DNA of 64,000 bases, from NCBI GenBank assembly GCA_004352715.1, contig SCFE01000063.1, forward strand, positions 9,352-73,351, given 5' to 3'. The number at the start of each line of letters is the position of its first letter. Positions within the stretch are counted from its first letter, which is position 1. This document shows, in pieces, positions 21,915-33,240 of the stretch. This DNA comes from Hofstenia miamia (taxonomy: Eukaryota; Xenacoelomorpha; Acoela). The translations under genes and the position numbers were made by a program. The notes beneath the pieces were generated by a model that saw only the letters and a program-made list of their open reading frames with translations, made no database searches and was not told where the DNA came from.

Positions 21915-23153
21915 TTTCAACGGAATTACGGAATTGCATTTTTTTATAAAAAATATATTATTTAAAATTTTTTGGCTGCGAAATAATATATTTGTTTGTT
22001 TCTAAATAATAAAACTTTGAAAGAAATTATTTCTGAATGAAATTTTAATATATCAGAATTCTTTGTTTAGAAGAATATCTGTATATATTCAGGGTTATTT
22101 GGAATAAGTTCTTCTGTTATGCACCAAAATGCATAAAATGCAATGTACAAATCTATCTTCGCAGGAATTATTGTAAATAAATTATACATTTTTCAATAAT
22201 AATTAGAATTTTTTGACGTATTAGCAAGTATTGTTTTGACAATTATTCATTGCATACCCCTGTTTGCATACATCGTGAATACATCATCATCTACTGCTGA
22301 CCAAAATTTCCCAAATTCCTCAATTCTATAATTTTGCTTGTTATTTCTGTGAACATCTCCAGAATTACAATCATGTTTTTTCTGTGATTTATAGGAACAG
22401 ATGATGAACTTGGTCAATCTAATACATTAATCTTTTGGCGTAATTTTAATGTGCTATCAATATTAAATAAATGTAAAGCACCTCTAGTCCTCGCCTCTGC
22501 AATATTGGGGGAGGCAAAGCCCCCCTCCAATACCGCCGCCCCTTATATATGGAATTTGCTCAGTTATTTTGCTTACTGCTAAGGAAAAGGTGGCGAATGG
22601 GAATTAGAAGGTCAAGTGTTATAGCAAACTAACTGTTGAGCTAGACTGTATTATTTCAAATTTCAAAATAAACTTCTGTTGTTTGCTGTTTCTCTAATAA
22701 TTACATTTTTAGAGCTTTTAATAATATTTTTTTTTAATTTTTAATATTCATTATTTTTTGCACTGATTTTTCTTCTATTCTACTGGTGTATATTTGAAAA
22801 TTGATTCATACATTTTGCATAGTTGGCATATATAAATATTTTTTTTTCTATGGACAAGACTATGTTAGGCCTCTTCCTGTTAGGAACTCGATGAATTCAA
22901 TTGAATTGTTTTATTCAAAAGTACTTCAATTCTCATTTGACCTAAACATTCGTTTCAACTACTACCTCGTTTGTAATTCCTGAATTGCATTATGTTTATA
23001 TGTTACTCCCGAATGATTTGGAATAGTATTACTAAGTTAACGTTGATATTTTGTTGCGCATCTAAAATGAAAATGTGTGTGTTACACACTAAGATTTCGA
23101 GTTAACTAGTTAATCAAATGTAGTCTACTCGTGTTAGTAAATTCGTTTTTTAG
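21915..23153. other. Upstream region of the PAPS transporter gene
   Basis: No coding gene seen. There is a small GC-rich hairpin-like patch at 22510-22545 ('attgggggaggc' facing 'gcccccctccaat'). The bases before the ATG (ttcgttttttag) look like a splice acceptor, so a 5' UTR exon or trans-splice site may lie here. Confidence 0.4.
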
Positions 23154-23304
23154 ATGTCAAATACACTACTTAAAATGATGCAAACGTTTAGCGAATTTTG
23201 GGTTTTTGAATTTCTACGTAACATATCAGTATACTTATTGTTTGTCATTCCTGCTGTAATTCTATACAGATATTTAAAGAATTCCAGATTCTTTGAGCAA
23301 ACGC
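23154..23304 (+). CDS. SLC35B2: PAPS transporter 1 (SLC35B2/slalom), exon 1
   Basis: Start ATG at 23154, then 50 codons plus one base, ending at a consensus GTAAGT donor (23305). Encodes 'FWVFEFLRNISVYLLFVIP', a first membrane segment that matches the N-terminal part of animal PAPS transporter 1. The ATG follows a TTTTTTAG directly, so the exon may begin at a splice acceptor. The next in-frame Met codons are only 7-8 residues on. Intron 1 is 975 bp. Confidence 0.85.
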
Positions 23305-23500
23305 GTAAGTATTCAATGATTTGGTAATTTTTATATTTTTAATAATTCATTGTTTGTTCCAATATATCACATTCAGAATTTTAGTTAGATTAACTATATT
23401 GCACATCGTATATAATCATGCTGAACTCTGTCAGTGTAGCACAAAAATTTTTTTTCTTGAATTACATTATTATCTTGTGTATACATTTATGGGTCGTTGT

Positions 23501-24119
23501 ACACTACACCATTTGCAGGTGTCCCTTAGAAATCCTCATTTTGCAATTAGAAATCAAAAACTACAAATAGAAATGGTCAATAAACATTTAGAAATGAAAA
23601 ACAACATTTAGAAAGTCATAGTTTACATTTACATTTTTAAAATGACACGAATTTGTCAAATATCATTCAGAAAGCATCAATTTACATTCAATAGATCATT
23701 AATTAAAATTCATCCGGCTGGCCTTCAATTACAAAACATGATTTTTAGCAATTAATTCTGGTTTAAAATTTTTGAAGTTTAATGCTTTAATCATTTTATC
23801 AGTTTATGCTCCTCTCCATTTCGTTATGCTATCATTGTATTATATTATTCTTAAACCATAATCCATTATATGTAGTATCTGATTTTCTGTTGATGAAATA
23901 AACAAATGTACTTTTGATTAATTGACATGTTACAAGTTCAAAATGTCGTTTTTCATTTCTAAGTTTAAAATATGATTTTCTAAATGTCCGTTTTGATTTC
24001 CAATTGAAGCGGGCACTTTTTCATTTCTAAGTGTTAATTGACTATTTCTATTTGTAGTTTTCGATTTCTAATTATTAAATTATCATTTCTAACTGTTACC
24101 TGGAATTGGTGTAGGTGTG
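23501..24119. mobile_element. Palindromic MITE-like element in intron 1 of SLC35B2
   Basis: The ends 'cactacaccatttgcagg' and 'cctggaattggtgtaggtgtg' are imperfect inverted repeats. Inward of both ends is a run of (A/T)TAGAAAT words at roughly 18-20 bp intervals, five to seven per arm, facing each other. Non-coding and inserted in the intron. Confidence 0.7.
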
Positions 24120-24279
24120 ACTATTACCAAATTTTTTAAATTAATAGTAGCATTTTTGTCACATTTATTTCTAGTACATCTGTAATCTTCTTATACAGCA
24201 GTATTTTCAATATAAAATGTCAATGTTGTGTGGGCTTATGGAATACACCTATGTATAAAGTAATTCGAAAGAATTTTAG

Positions 24280-24458
24280 AAAGTGGATTTTCTTTTAAAT
24301 TGCTTTTCTGTTGTTTTGCTGAACGATCTGGCGACGTAATTCCACAATTTGTTGATGCCACTAAATCTGGAAAACGGAGTTTTCGTCATAATGCTGTTTT
24401 ATTAATTATATGTGCAAGCGGATTACAGATTTCGTATCTTACGTGGGGAATTTTACAG
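24280..24458 (+). CDS. SLC35B2: PAPS transporter 1 (SLC35B2/slalom), exon 2
   Basis: Acceptor ttttAG at 24278-24279, donor GTTAGC at 24459. It carries two bases completing a split codon plus 59 codons. 'HNAVLLIICASGLQISYLTWGILQ' spans the conserved segment found in all SLC35B2/B3 proteins (GLQVSYLTWGVLQ type). It joins in phase to exon 1 and exon 3. The following intron is 14.4 kb. Confidence 0.92.
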
Positions 24459-24961
24459 GTTAGCGTTTCATTGTAGTCTATCCAGAAATATTAATATATT
24501 TTTTATGATATATTACTGCACATATATATTTTTATTTGCTTTGGAAAGCGTTTGACTACATTATAGTCGTCGTCAGTTTGCAAATATTTTGCTACGTTTG
24601 CTACATTCTATAAGATAACAATATTGCATACACTAAAATAAGTTACTCTTCTAATTTATATTGCATACTTTCAGATGTTTTCCTAATTATACTATTTAAT
24701 GATGTATGCCTCACAGATCTTAGTGTGAGTAGTTTTCAGGACTCTTTCAAAATTAGTTTTCTTTAATTCATGATGGTGTTGGATAGTTTTGGTTTGACGA
24801 TGGATAAAGCTAAGCATTCTTTGTTATTAAATAAATTATTAATTTTGAAATACATAATGCAATCGAAATATGATATTGAATCGTCAGTTTTCCCAATATA
24901 ACCTTTGACTCTTTAAAAAATATTTTTTGAGACCGAGCAATAAATTTTAAGTTGTATTAGA

Positions 24962-25990
24962 TTGAAGAATTTTAGTTTTATTATGAATACCTCGTCGCAA
25001 AATAAATGGGACTGTTTGCAAGTTCTACTTTTCGTTAATATCTTTTGTTGTGTTGCCCTGATGATCAGAATAGGATTTGTAGAACACATAATAACACATA
25101 AGTTGTATCTTGGCGGTGAGGAGATCCCCAATTCCTGTTACGAAAAGGATCTTGGAATATACATCAATCATACTCTTAAATGGAATACTCACATAAAGAC
25201 CAAATGCGCTAATGCAATTAAAACTTTTCACATAATACGGCGAAATTGTTCCCCCAAAATCAGCATCAAATCGAAGCTTGAGTTATATAAATCCATGATT
25301 GTGCTATAAGTACATATGGTTCATGTTGCTGGTGTCCTAAGTTGGGTTTGCGACGTTTGGAGCAGGTTCAACATCGAATCACTAAGTGGATATTTGGGCC
25401 TATAACGGAATATCGGAACAGACTAATACGACTCAAATTACGTCCAGTCTCATTGTATCTACAACTAAATGCATTCTTACTCTGTCAGCGATCATTTTAG
25501 GCAGATATGATCTTAACTTGTACGATTATCTAACGTTTCAACCCAGCTATTCTATACGCTCGGAGTCTCAGATTATTTTTAAGCTACCCCGGATAAAGCA
25601 TGAACTAAGCGTCTCAAATTTCTGGTACAGAATTCCTCGTTTAGTAAATTTTCTTCCTCGGGAGCTCAATTTCTTTAATCCTGTTAATTTGAAAAAGCGC
25701 TTGCTTCCGTTCTTCTGGTGCTACTTTGTGCAGTCATATAATGAGCAGCAGAATCATGGCTTGCCACTGTTCCTCATGTCTTAGTCTTCCTGTAAATTTA
25801 TCTCAGTACCTACAATAGCTCGTTTTTGCGATTTGCAACTTGGTTGTAATATAGTGGCTGTTAAATCGTGCTAACCATCAATCTCAACTATATATCAGTG
25901 CGATTACACCTTCGGGGTCAACCCCTTCAAGTAGATGTCCCTAATTTTACTCCGGTACCATGGTGCTAAATGTTTTTTTCTTTTTCTATT
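24962..25990 (+). pseudogene. 3' fragment of a non-LTR retrotransposon (LINE) reverse transcriptase
   Basis: Fragments in two or more frames match the C-terminal end of a LINE ORF2. 'DLGIYINHTLKWNTHIKTKC' and 'FHIIRRNCSPKISIKSKLEL' are the segment after the RT palm. After a frameshift, 'LEQVQHRITKWIFGPITEY' follows, then 'NFWYRIPRLVNFLPRELNFF'. The element is 5' truncated. 25900-25990 is probably its 3' UTR. It is a different family from the LINE at 44898-49301. Confidence 0.8.
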
Positions 25991-26040
25991 AACTACTTGT
26001 TAAGTTCTAAGTAACCCGCAAAATATCATTTTTTGCTTGT

Positions 26041-26043
<3 letters not shown>

Positions 26044-26072
<29 letters not shown>
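26044..26072. repeat. (TA)n microsatellite
   Basis: Perfect TA run of about 29 bp just after the LINE fragment. Confidence 0.95.
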
Positions 26073-26074
<2 letters not shown>

Positions 26075-26478
26075 GCGCTGAGTAATAGTTACCAATTTTT
26101 TATAATCAGAACTGCATTAGAAATGGGCAAAATTGGCAGAAATTCTTTTTAGTGATTAGTACTAAATGTGTTTTAGTATTAATACATGTAATAATAATAA
26201 TTAAATTTTAACATTCTATTTTTCGTATATCGAGGTTAAAGTTAGTTTCCCACTAGGATATGCATTTTAATAGCGATTCATCCCCCATTAAGCTTTCTGC
26301 ATTCATAATACTTCATAAACTTGCAAGATACCATATTTTTAAGAACTTGCGATGGTGAATTTGATAGAATGTTTTAAACTTTTAGAACACTAGGTGTACA
26401 AAAGTCATTTCCACAATCGTCTTTTAAGTATTACTGCACATGTCCTAGCCCCCATTAATATTGCAAAAAATATCATCC

Positions 26479-26488
26479 ATATATATAT

Positions 26489-26541
<53 letters not shown>
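26479..26541. repeat. (TA)n microsatellite
   Basis: TA run of about 60 bp with one interruption (attacat). Confidence 0.95.
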
Positions 26542-26544
<3 letters not shown>

Positions 26545-26554
26545 CATGACCCAA

Positions 26555-27117
26555 GCCATTTTCAATTAAGGTACATGCTCCTTAATGTAAGACAATGTTC
26601 AATGCTGTTGTGCCAAACACAAGCAAGTCCTCGAATTTTAAAGTGAATATCCATTTCTCTAAAAGTAAAAGACGCGTTTGTCGGATGACGTCCTGTTTCT
26701 CGATCAGTATTTGGTACACCCGAAGATTTTTGAAATCGTCGGAACCTGTCACAATAATGGTTACACTTACATGGTCTACTTTATTTTGGATTTATTTATT
26801 TCTGCCGTAAAATCTGACAAGTTTTCCATCCCAGTGTAGTATGAGAGGTCCTTGTCCAGCATGAGCATCTCCGAATATCAAATGATCCTGTTGATCAGCC
26901 ACGAACAAAGACGCTTTATTTAGGTTCTTGATAAAGTGATTTCATCAAAAGTGCTGATGCAACTTTCGATACGTGGCGGTGAAATTTGTGCTCCATCCCA
27001 TATATTGACGCATTTCATGCATGTTTCAGATAACGAATGGTTGGTAATAATTCTCACAAAATGTACATTCTCAGTACGTCCATATTTTTTTGGCAGTCTT
27101 ATAGTGCAAAAATTCAT
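26555..27117 (-). pseudogene. Decayed DDE-type transposase, copy 1 in SLC35B2 intron 2
   Basis: On the minus strand, 'QGPLILHWDGKLVRFYG' carries an HWDGK block equivalent to HWDSK in the ORF at 30913-32502. A 'GVPNTDRETG' stretch follows in a shifted frame, then 'VFGTTALNIVLH' and 'GACTLIENGLG', the decayed equivalent of 'VFDTTSSNTG..GGC'. The spacing fits an RNase H-fold catalytic core. It contains several stops and frameshifts. The upstream part (26920-27117) may be its N-terminal region. Confidence 0.65.
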
Positions 27118-28427
27118 TCAGGGGGCTTCGAAAAAGACACCAGGGTGGTGAATTTCGTGTTGAAACACATTTATAAAAAAACATATACTGATGATTGCAT
27201 AATTATCTAGAGGAAACTGTCTGAAACTGATATAATTTAGTAATTCAATTCATTGGAATTCAGAAATAATGGAAATGTAAATTTTTTGAACTCTAATCGG
27301 GCTTTTAGCTGCCATAATTTTAAACCGACGATAAATGTTGGCATGGTTGTAGTCCGAAATATATTAAGTATATTAACCAGCACAAATTTTAAAAAATCGT
27401 CTGATAATTTCAATTTCATCATGGAATTTAATCATAAAGCTGATAATCGGGCTGCATAAGACTAAGAAATTTAATTCAAATTTGAAAAACACAGTTCGCG
27501 TTCCAAAAATTGGGATTAAATATATAATTGCCTTAACTTGATCTAAGTGGACATGCGGTTAGTATTCATTTGTACAGATGAAGTTGCTCATGAAAATGAA
27601 ATCTTTTAGAAAAGTTTCTCGTGTTGCATATGAAAATAAATGTATTATTGGTATAGCCTTTCATCAATAGAGTTTACAACTTGCATTTCAAAACTAAATG
27701 TTGTAGCAGGAATTTTTCCTGCATTTTAACTCTAGTTCTTGCTTAATTTTGACATCTATGGTTGCTAGGGTGGATCAAATGGAGTGAAAGAAATTTTTTT
27801 CATTTGATTAGTTTTCGGTATCTCGGAAAAGTGATGTTGACCCAAAGTAACAATCGTTGCAGAATATCAATAAGCTCAGTTAAATTTTAAGGTCTCACCA
27901 TGAGTAAAAAAATAAAAAATTCGAAAAAATTTATATTTGTCATATAATCAGTGAACAATGAGAATCTTGAATAATTTATATTTTTTCATAAATATGCAAA
28001 AAACATCTTATTTATTAGGAAAATAATCTTTTCTTTCCCTTAAAGTCACTCCATTGATTAAATGACTCCAATTTGGCCCTTATGTAACTATCCCTTCGAT
28101 TCCTGCCGCATACGTGTTTTGATCATTTAGTAACCATTTTTCACGGAATGCTCTACTGCTTGGCTATGGCACGGGATACTCGGAATATTTATTACTTCGA
28201 CTTTTTCATTTTCCAAATTGTTTTCAAGAAATACTCGAGGAATGTTTTGAGTTAGGGGTTCATCTACAGCAGGTAAAGCAATCAATCAAGTCATAATAAT
28301 TTTCTGTAGAAAAATTGACAATCGGTGCTATAAATCGTCTGACATTATTTGATTTTATTTGATGATTTCTTGTATTTATTATCCTTTTTATTGCTAGCTC
28401 TCTAGTGTGTGGAATGGGGCTGTGTTA

Positions 28428-29525
28428 GCATATATTTTCATAGTGGGCATACAATGCACCTCTTTGCAAAACTGGATCAATAACATCCTTTAATTCATTT
28501 GGAAGGTATAGCGAAAGTTTAACCAAATCAAAAAATATAAGTGGGGATTTGTTAATAGAAAATTTTTTTAATGCAAACCACACAGGAGTATATACATTTA
28601 AAATGCATCTAGCCAGAATCTTCAATGGATCTTTTGGATTTTCATTCGAAATGTAAAGTCTTGGAACCCTATTAGCCAAAGTAAGCTAGTAAGAATGATT
28701 TAGAATGCCAGGTTCTTTCAAAGCAAAGTCGGTGGTTACATGACCAGAGGATACAGCCTTACAAATTTCATATAGATATTTTTGATATTTTGATAAATCA
28801 TTTTCAATTTTACAATCAGTGTCAGGCAAATTAGTTTGATTCGAATTCAGTGAAATTTAACTAAAGGCAATTTTTTTCTCAATATTTCCAGCAAATGAAG
28901 CTGAACCAGAAGTTGAATCATCAACATGATGGAAAAAATGACGTAAGGGCAGTTCTTTATATGAAACAAGCAGATTATCCTTTGTAAAGGACGGTTTAAA
29001 TGGTCTTCCAATAGTCTTACAACGCCACCATTTTGGCCTGTATCTACTACAGTACTATCACAGCCTATCGCAGTTATTTTTTTAGTAGATGTTTTCTGTG
29101 GTCAAAATACTTAATAATGGAAAAAACTATGTCTTTTGCGCATCGGGAAATAGGAGTAGTGTTCAAGATATCTTGATCCTCCTTCTTCAATCAGAGAAAT
29201 GTGTTCTTCAGTAATGCTTCTCGGGAATTGTTTTGGACCTTTTTTAAATTGGGTTGCTGAAAGATCTTTTCTGGCATTAAAATACAATCCTGTTGCATAC
29301 GAAGTGTTGATCAATTGCATTTTTTCTTATCAAATCTCTTTCTCATCTAATTTTGTTACGATCTATTACTTGGGAAGGATTTTCAGCTGATACAATGCCA
29401 AAGTCTTCATAAACAGTTGAGGCTACCAATGCGGTGCCTCTATCAGATAATCCATATCTATCTGCATTTAAAGACAATTTTTCCAGATTCGTTGGAATTA
29501 AGCTTCGATTGAGACTTAACTTCTT
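28428..29525 (-). pseudogene. Decayed DDE-type transposase, copy 2 (related subfamily)
   Basis: Read 5' to 3' on the minus strand, fragments line up as 'NADRYGLSDRGTALVASTVY' (about 29450), 'YATGLYFNARKDLSATQ' and 'ITEEHISLIEEGGSRYLEH' (29111-29320), 'ITAIGCDSTVVDTGQNGG' (about 29060), 'ELPLRHFFHHVDDSTSG' (about 28930), 'ANRVPRLYISNENP' and 'YTPVWFALKKFSINKSPLIF' (28425-28679). I recognise this order from a transposase-like family common in invertebrate genomes, but do not know its formal superfamily name. It is broken by several stops and ends close to the left repeat of the next transposon. Confidence 0.7.
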
Positions 29526-29584
29526 ACCTTATATGATTATATTCTCTCATAACATCAAACACGAGAGGCATTTGGTTAGTTTTT

Positions 29585-29916
29585 AACTTACATCCGCGTT
29601 AGGGTGCATCAAACGCCCTCATATCGGAAAATCAATGTCATTGGGCGATTTTATTGTGCCACTTGGTCTAAAAACATTTTATTTTGAGTTTCAGAAAATT
29701 TGAAGGTCACGTAGGAGGTCAACCTCAAGCTTGAAGATGACGTCATCAAAAATACCCCCAAATTTTGCTTTTTTCATGAAAAAACGGTATATTTTCAAAA
29801 TTAATATAGAAATTTTGAACTAAAATTACATAATTTGGTGTGTTAAGCCATTAATACGATTTTTTGAATTTATCAAGAGTAGCTAGCTAAATAACATATG
29901 AATAATTAACGATGAT
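29585..29916. repeat. Left terminal inverted repeat of long-TIR DNA transposon
   Basis: Reverse complement, with small deletions, of 32903-33240. It includes TTAGGGTGCATCAAACGCCC near the outer end, 'attttattgtgccacttggtc', TGACGTCA at 29742, 'aaattacataatttggtgtg' and 'ttatcaagagtagctag'. The inner end runs into the N gap. Confidence 0.85.
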
Positions 29917-30612
29917 NNNNNNNNNNNNNNNNNNNNNNNNNNNNNNNNNNNNNNNNNNNNNNNNNNNNNNNNNNNNNNNNNNNNNNNNNNNNNNNNNNNN
30001 NNNNNNNNNNNNNNNNNNNNNNNNNNNNNNNNNNNNNNNNNNNNNNNNNNNNNNNNNNNNNNNNNNNNNNNNNNNNNNNNNNNNNNNNNNNNNNNNNNNN
30101 NNNNNNNNNNNNNNNNNNNNNNNNNNNNNNNNNNNNNNNNNNNNNNNNNNNNNNNNNNNNNNNNNNNNNNNNNNNNNNNNNNNNNNNNNNNNNNNNNNNN
30201 NNNNNNNNNNNNNNNNNNNNNNNNNNNNNNNNNNNNNNNNNNNNNNNNNNNNNNNNNNNNNNNNNNNNNNNNNNNNNNNNNNNNNNNNNNNNNNNNNNNN
30301 NNNNNNNNNNNNNNNNNNNNNNNNNNNNNNNNNNNNNNNNNNNNNNNNNNNNNNNNNNNNNNNNNNNNNNNNNNNNNNNNNNNNNNNNNNNNNNNNNNNN
30401 NNNNNNNNNNNNNNNNNNNNNNNNNNNNNNNNNNNNNNNNNNNNNNNNNNNNNNNNNNNNNNNNNNNNNNNNNNNNNNNNNNNNNNNNNNNNNNNNNNNN
30501 NNNNNNNNNNNNNNNNNNNNNNNNNNNNNNNNNNNNNNNNNNNNNNNNNNNNNNNNNNNNNNNNNNNNNNNNNNNNNNNNNNNNNNNNNNNNNNNNNNNN
30601 NNNNNNNNNNNN
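29917..30612. other. Assembly gap (696 N) inside a transposon
   Basis: The gap removes the C-terminal end of the transposase and the inner end of the left repeat. Confidence 0.95.
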
Positions 30613-30854
30613 GGCACCATTTCAGCGGTCATGTACCATACCTGTCGATCAAATGCAGCGAGAGCACTTTTCGATACTATTGAATCGATTTTGTCATAGT
30701 CCAATAAGTTATGATAGAGTTTTAAATCGTTCCAAGGCGCATCAAGTGGAGAAGCACAAGTTGCCCACCACTTGAAACAAAGAAGACTTGCAAAATTGGC
30801 AAATCTACGCAACTTTGGTACTTGATGTGTGGCCGTTATTGTTCCCCGTGGCAA
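30613..30854 (-). pseudogene. Transposase C-terminal segment, copy 3 (cut by gap)
   Basis: 'MPRGTITATHQVPKLRRFAN', 'SLLCFKWWATCASPLDAPWN' and 'ALAAFDRQVWYMTAEMV' continue the transposase of 30913-32502 after a stop and a frame change between 30854 and 30913. The rest is lost in the N gap. The break could be two mutations or a very short intron. I favour mutation because a TGA precedes any usable donor. Confidence 0.75.
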
Positions 30855-30912
30855 AGTTTTGATATCATTTTCTAAGATAACTATTTCTAAAACAACAGAT
30901 TACTTTACCCAT

Positions 30913-32502
30913 TCATCGGGCTTTGTGCACTGCCCCAGGCCTCAACAACGTAAGTTGATCATAGTCGTCACAGAGGTAAGCTTTAACTAATTTACTAAAT
31001 TCCTGATAATCATCATGGGTGTATTTTATTGTTTTTTCAGATACAGGGATAGTTTCATCAATCCAATTTCCGATTAACTCCTGAATATCTTTGTCATACG
31101 GATTCATGTCAAATGCACATAAGTTTTCCTTATTCAATGGAAGAGCATCAAAATTAGAACGAAACCGATTAAACAATGAGACTTCGGGTGACTTAGCAGC
31201 TTCAATATTGAGATCATCAAAAACATGACTTTCTATTACCTCACCAATATGATGCCGGCATCCCGACCAAAGCAAGGCTTTACAAAGAGCCTCTTGAATA
31301 CTGATACACCCACCAGTGATATGCCCAGTGTTACTTGATGTCGTGTCAAAAACCATATTTACAATATTTTCTGCACAATCCCAGGAGTCCAGAAGAGACA
31401 TTGTTTTTTCGCATATGATTTCACCAGCTTTACGATTGGAACCACATGGATAACTTGGTGTACCCAATAACTTTACATCTTCTGAATTACCAACAAGAAC
31501 CGCTAATCTTTCTTCGCTTTTGTATTTGTTGGTCAATGTTGGCAATTTCTTGCTATCCCAATGTAGAGAAGCCATGTCTGGAGCGGTCCATCCATCTTTA
31601 ATAGAATTCGCCAATCGTTTGCTAATACAAACTCTTGCTCTACTAGCTGTTGCATAAGAACTAGCTATTTTACTGGGATCACCTCCGGACTCTTCTATTA
31701 ATGCGGATGTAAATGCAGCTTGCTGTGTTGGAGTGAGATTGAATCTCGATGCCAGTGCAACTAATTTTTCGGATCTCATTATATCGTATGGTATGAAGGC
31801 AGGTGTTCCTGGTCTGGACGTTCTGTGGTGGGACCGCTTGGGTGTCACCATATCTTCATCAGTCATTGGCGTCAGCTCACCATTCTCATTCTCACTTATG
31901 TAGGTATCTTGATCAATTCTCACTTTTGAAAATGCCATATCTTCATCTAATCGTCTTTTTCTTTTCGCTTCAGACTCTTTTCTTTCTTGTCGTTTCTCAA
32001 TAATGCCTCCCAGTTTTGTGTCATGGGCACCAAACGTTGCAATCCTATCCGTTTTCATTGAAATCAGAAACCTCTTATCGTCATCATTAAGAAGACTTTC
32101 AGAATCTGGTTTCCATAGCGGAAATGTCTTTTTGAACATGACTTCATTTTCATCAAGTCTTTTTAACATAATGGCTAAAGATCTTCTTTTTACAGGAGTT
32201 TCTCTTAACTTAGCATTTCGATCTGCTAATTCGATAATTTTCCTAACTGCTCTATCAGATGATACTATAGGTATGTTCGCCTTTTCATAGAACGGCACAA
32301 TTTTGGCTAGAACGATTTTAGCAACATCATACTTTGTAAATAATTGTTTAATATTTTCTAACTGGTAATATCTATAACAGCGAATAACTTGTTCATTTGT
32401 TGGTAAACGTATACCAGTGATTTCAGAATCAGACTGGGTAACTTTGGTGCCAAAGCCAAATATCCAGCTTTCACACCTAGTTATTTTTGAAGCACATGCC
32501 AT
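30913..32502 (-). CDS. DDE-type DNA transposase, copy 3 (best preserved)
   Basis: 529-codon ORF on the minus strand, starting at ATG 32502. The N-terminal ~300 residues are hydrophilic, with a basic stretch (residues ~167-186, 'IEKRQERKESEAKRKRRLDE') that could be nuclear-targeting. The catalytic-looking core has an Asp in 'ASLHWDSKKL' (residue ~316), an Asp in 'VFDTTSSNTG' (~386) and a CxxH motif in 'SGCRHHIGEV' (~415-418). That D...D...CxxH layout is seen in several eukaryotic cut-and-paste transposases with an RNase H fold. The final Glu would lie in the C-terminal part at 30613-30854 or in the gap. The ORF lies between inverted repeats >300 bp long, which supports a transposon. It is antisense to SLC35B2. 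The superfamily name is not known to me. Because of the stop at its end, it is probably not active. Confidence 0.8.
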   Translation of the reverse strand: MACASKITRCESWIFGFGTKVTQSDSEITGIRLPTNEQVIRCYRYYQLENIKQLFTKYDVAKIVLAKIVPFYEKANIPIVSSDRAVRKIIELADRNAKLRETPVKRRSLAIMLKRLDENEVMFKKTFPLWKPDSESLLNDDDKRFLISMKTDRIATFGAHDTKLGGIIEKRQERKESEAKRKRRLDEDMAFSKVRIDQDTYISENENGELTPMTDEDMVTPKRSHHRTSRPGTPAFIPYDIMRSEKLVALASRFNLTPTQQAAFTSALIEESGGDPSKIASSYATASRARVCISKRLANSIKDGWTAPDMASLHWDSKKLPTLTNKYKSEERLAVLVGNSEDVKLLGTPSYPCGSNRKAGEIICEKTMSLLDSWDCAENIVNMVFDTTSSNTGHITGGCISIQEALCKALLWSGCRHHIGEVIESHVFDDLNIEAAKSPEVSLFNRFRSNFDALPLNKENLCAFDMNPYDKDIQELIGNWIDETIPVSEKTIKYTHDDYQEFSKLVKAYLCDDYDQLTLLRPGAVHKAR

Positions 32503-32902
32503 TTTAAAAAATTGTCTTTACCTACGATGCATCAATTTCGTTGTCTGTATAAATTGATTAATTCGTAATCCAAATCCAGGTGAGTACTTTAAAAATTGCA
32601 CTTATAATTTATTACGTGAACGTGTCAGCTATGAATCACACCCCATTAATTAATAGACAAATCAGCGAATCATGACTCATATATTGGGATCAAAAACGTA
32701 GTGCTAATAAACAACAATGTGATGACGTCATCACTCATTTTCAATATATTAAGAAGCCAGTAAACTCTCATGATACATTTAATATTTGTACTGATGAGCA
32801 AAACACACTTAATTATGTAATTTGAGTTCAAACATTCTATGTTTAATATCGAAACAGTTCGTTTTTTAATGAAAAAGGCAAATTTGAAGTTATTTTTGAT
32901 GA

Positions 32903-33240
32903 CGTCATCGTTGATTATTCATATGTTAGTTACTAGCTACTCTTGATAAATTCAAAAAAACTTATTAATGGCTTAACACACCAAATTATGTAATTTTAGT
33001 TCAAAATTTCTATATTAATTTTGCAAATATACCGTTTTTTTCATGAAAAAAGCAAAATTTGGGGTATTTTTCATGACGTCATCTTCAAGCTTGAGGTTGA
33101 CCCCCTACATGACCTTCAAATTTTCTGAAACTTAAAATATAATGTTTTTAGACCAAGTGGCACAATAAAATCACCCAATGAAGGTTTTATGTCAATTTCT
33201 TTAAAATCATGGGGCGTTTGATGCACCCTAATGCGCGTAA
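32903..33240. repeat. Right terminal inverted repeat of long-TIR DNA transposon
   Basis: Inverse of 29585-29916. It runs from 'gatgacgtcatcg' inward to 'gggcgtttgatgcaccctaa' and 'gcgcgtaa' at the outer edge. Confidence 0.85.

Noticed and set aside
30850-30925. A ~22 bp intron joining the two transposase parts (gtaaag...ttttag)
   Set aside because: An in-frame TGA precedes the putative donor and 22 bp is below normal spliceosomal intron size; mutation is simpler.
32003-32290. Plus-strand ORFs inside the transposase (31803-32290)
   Set aside because: Shadows of the 529-codon minus-strand ORF, with composition typical of antisense reading.
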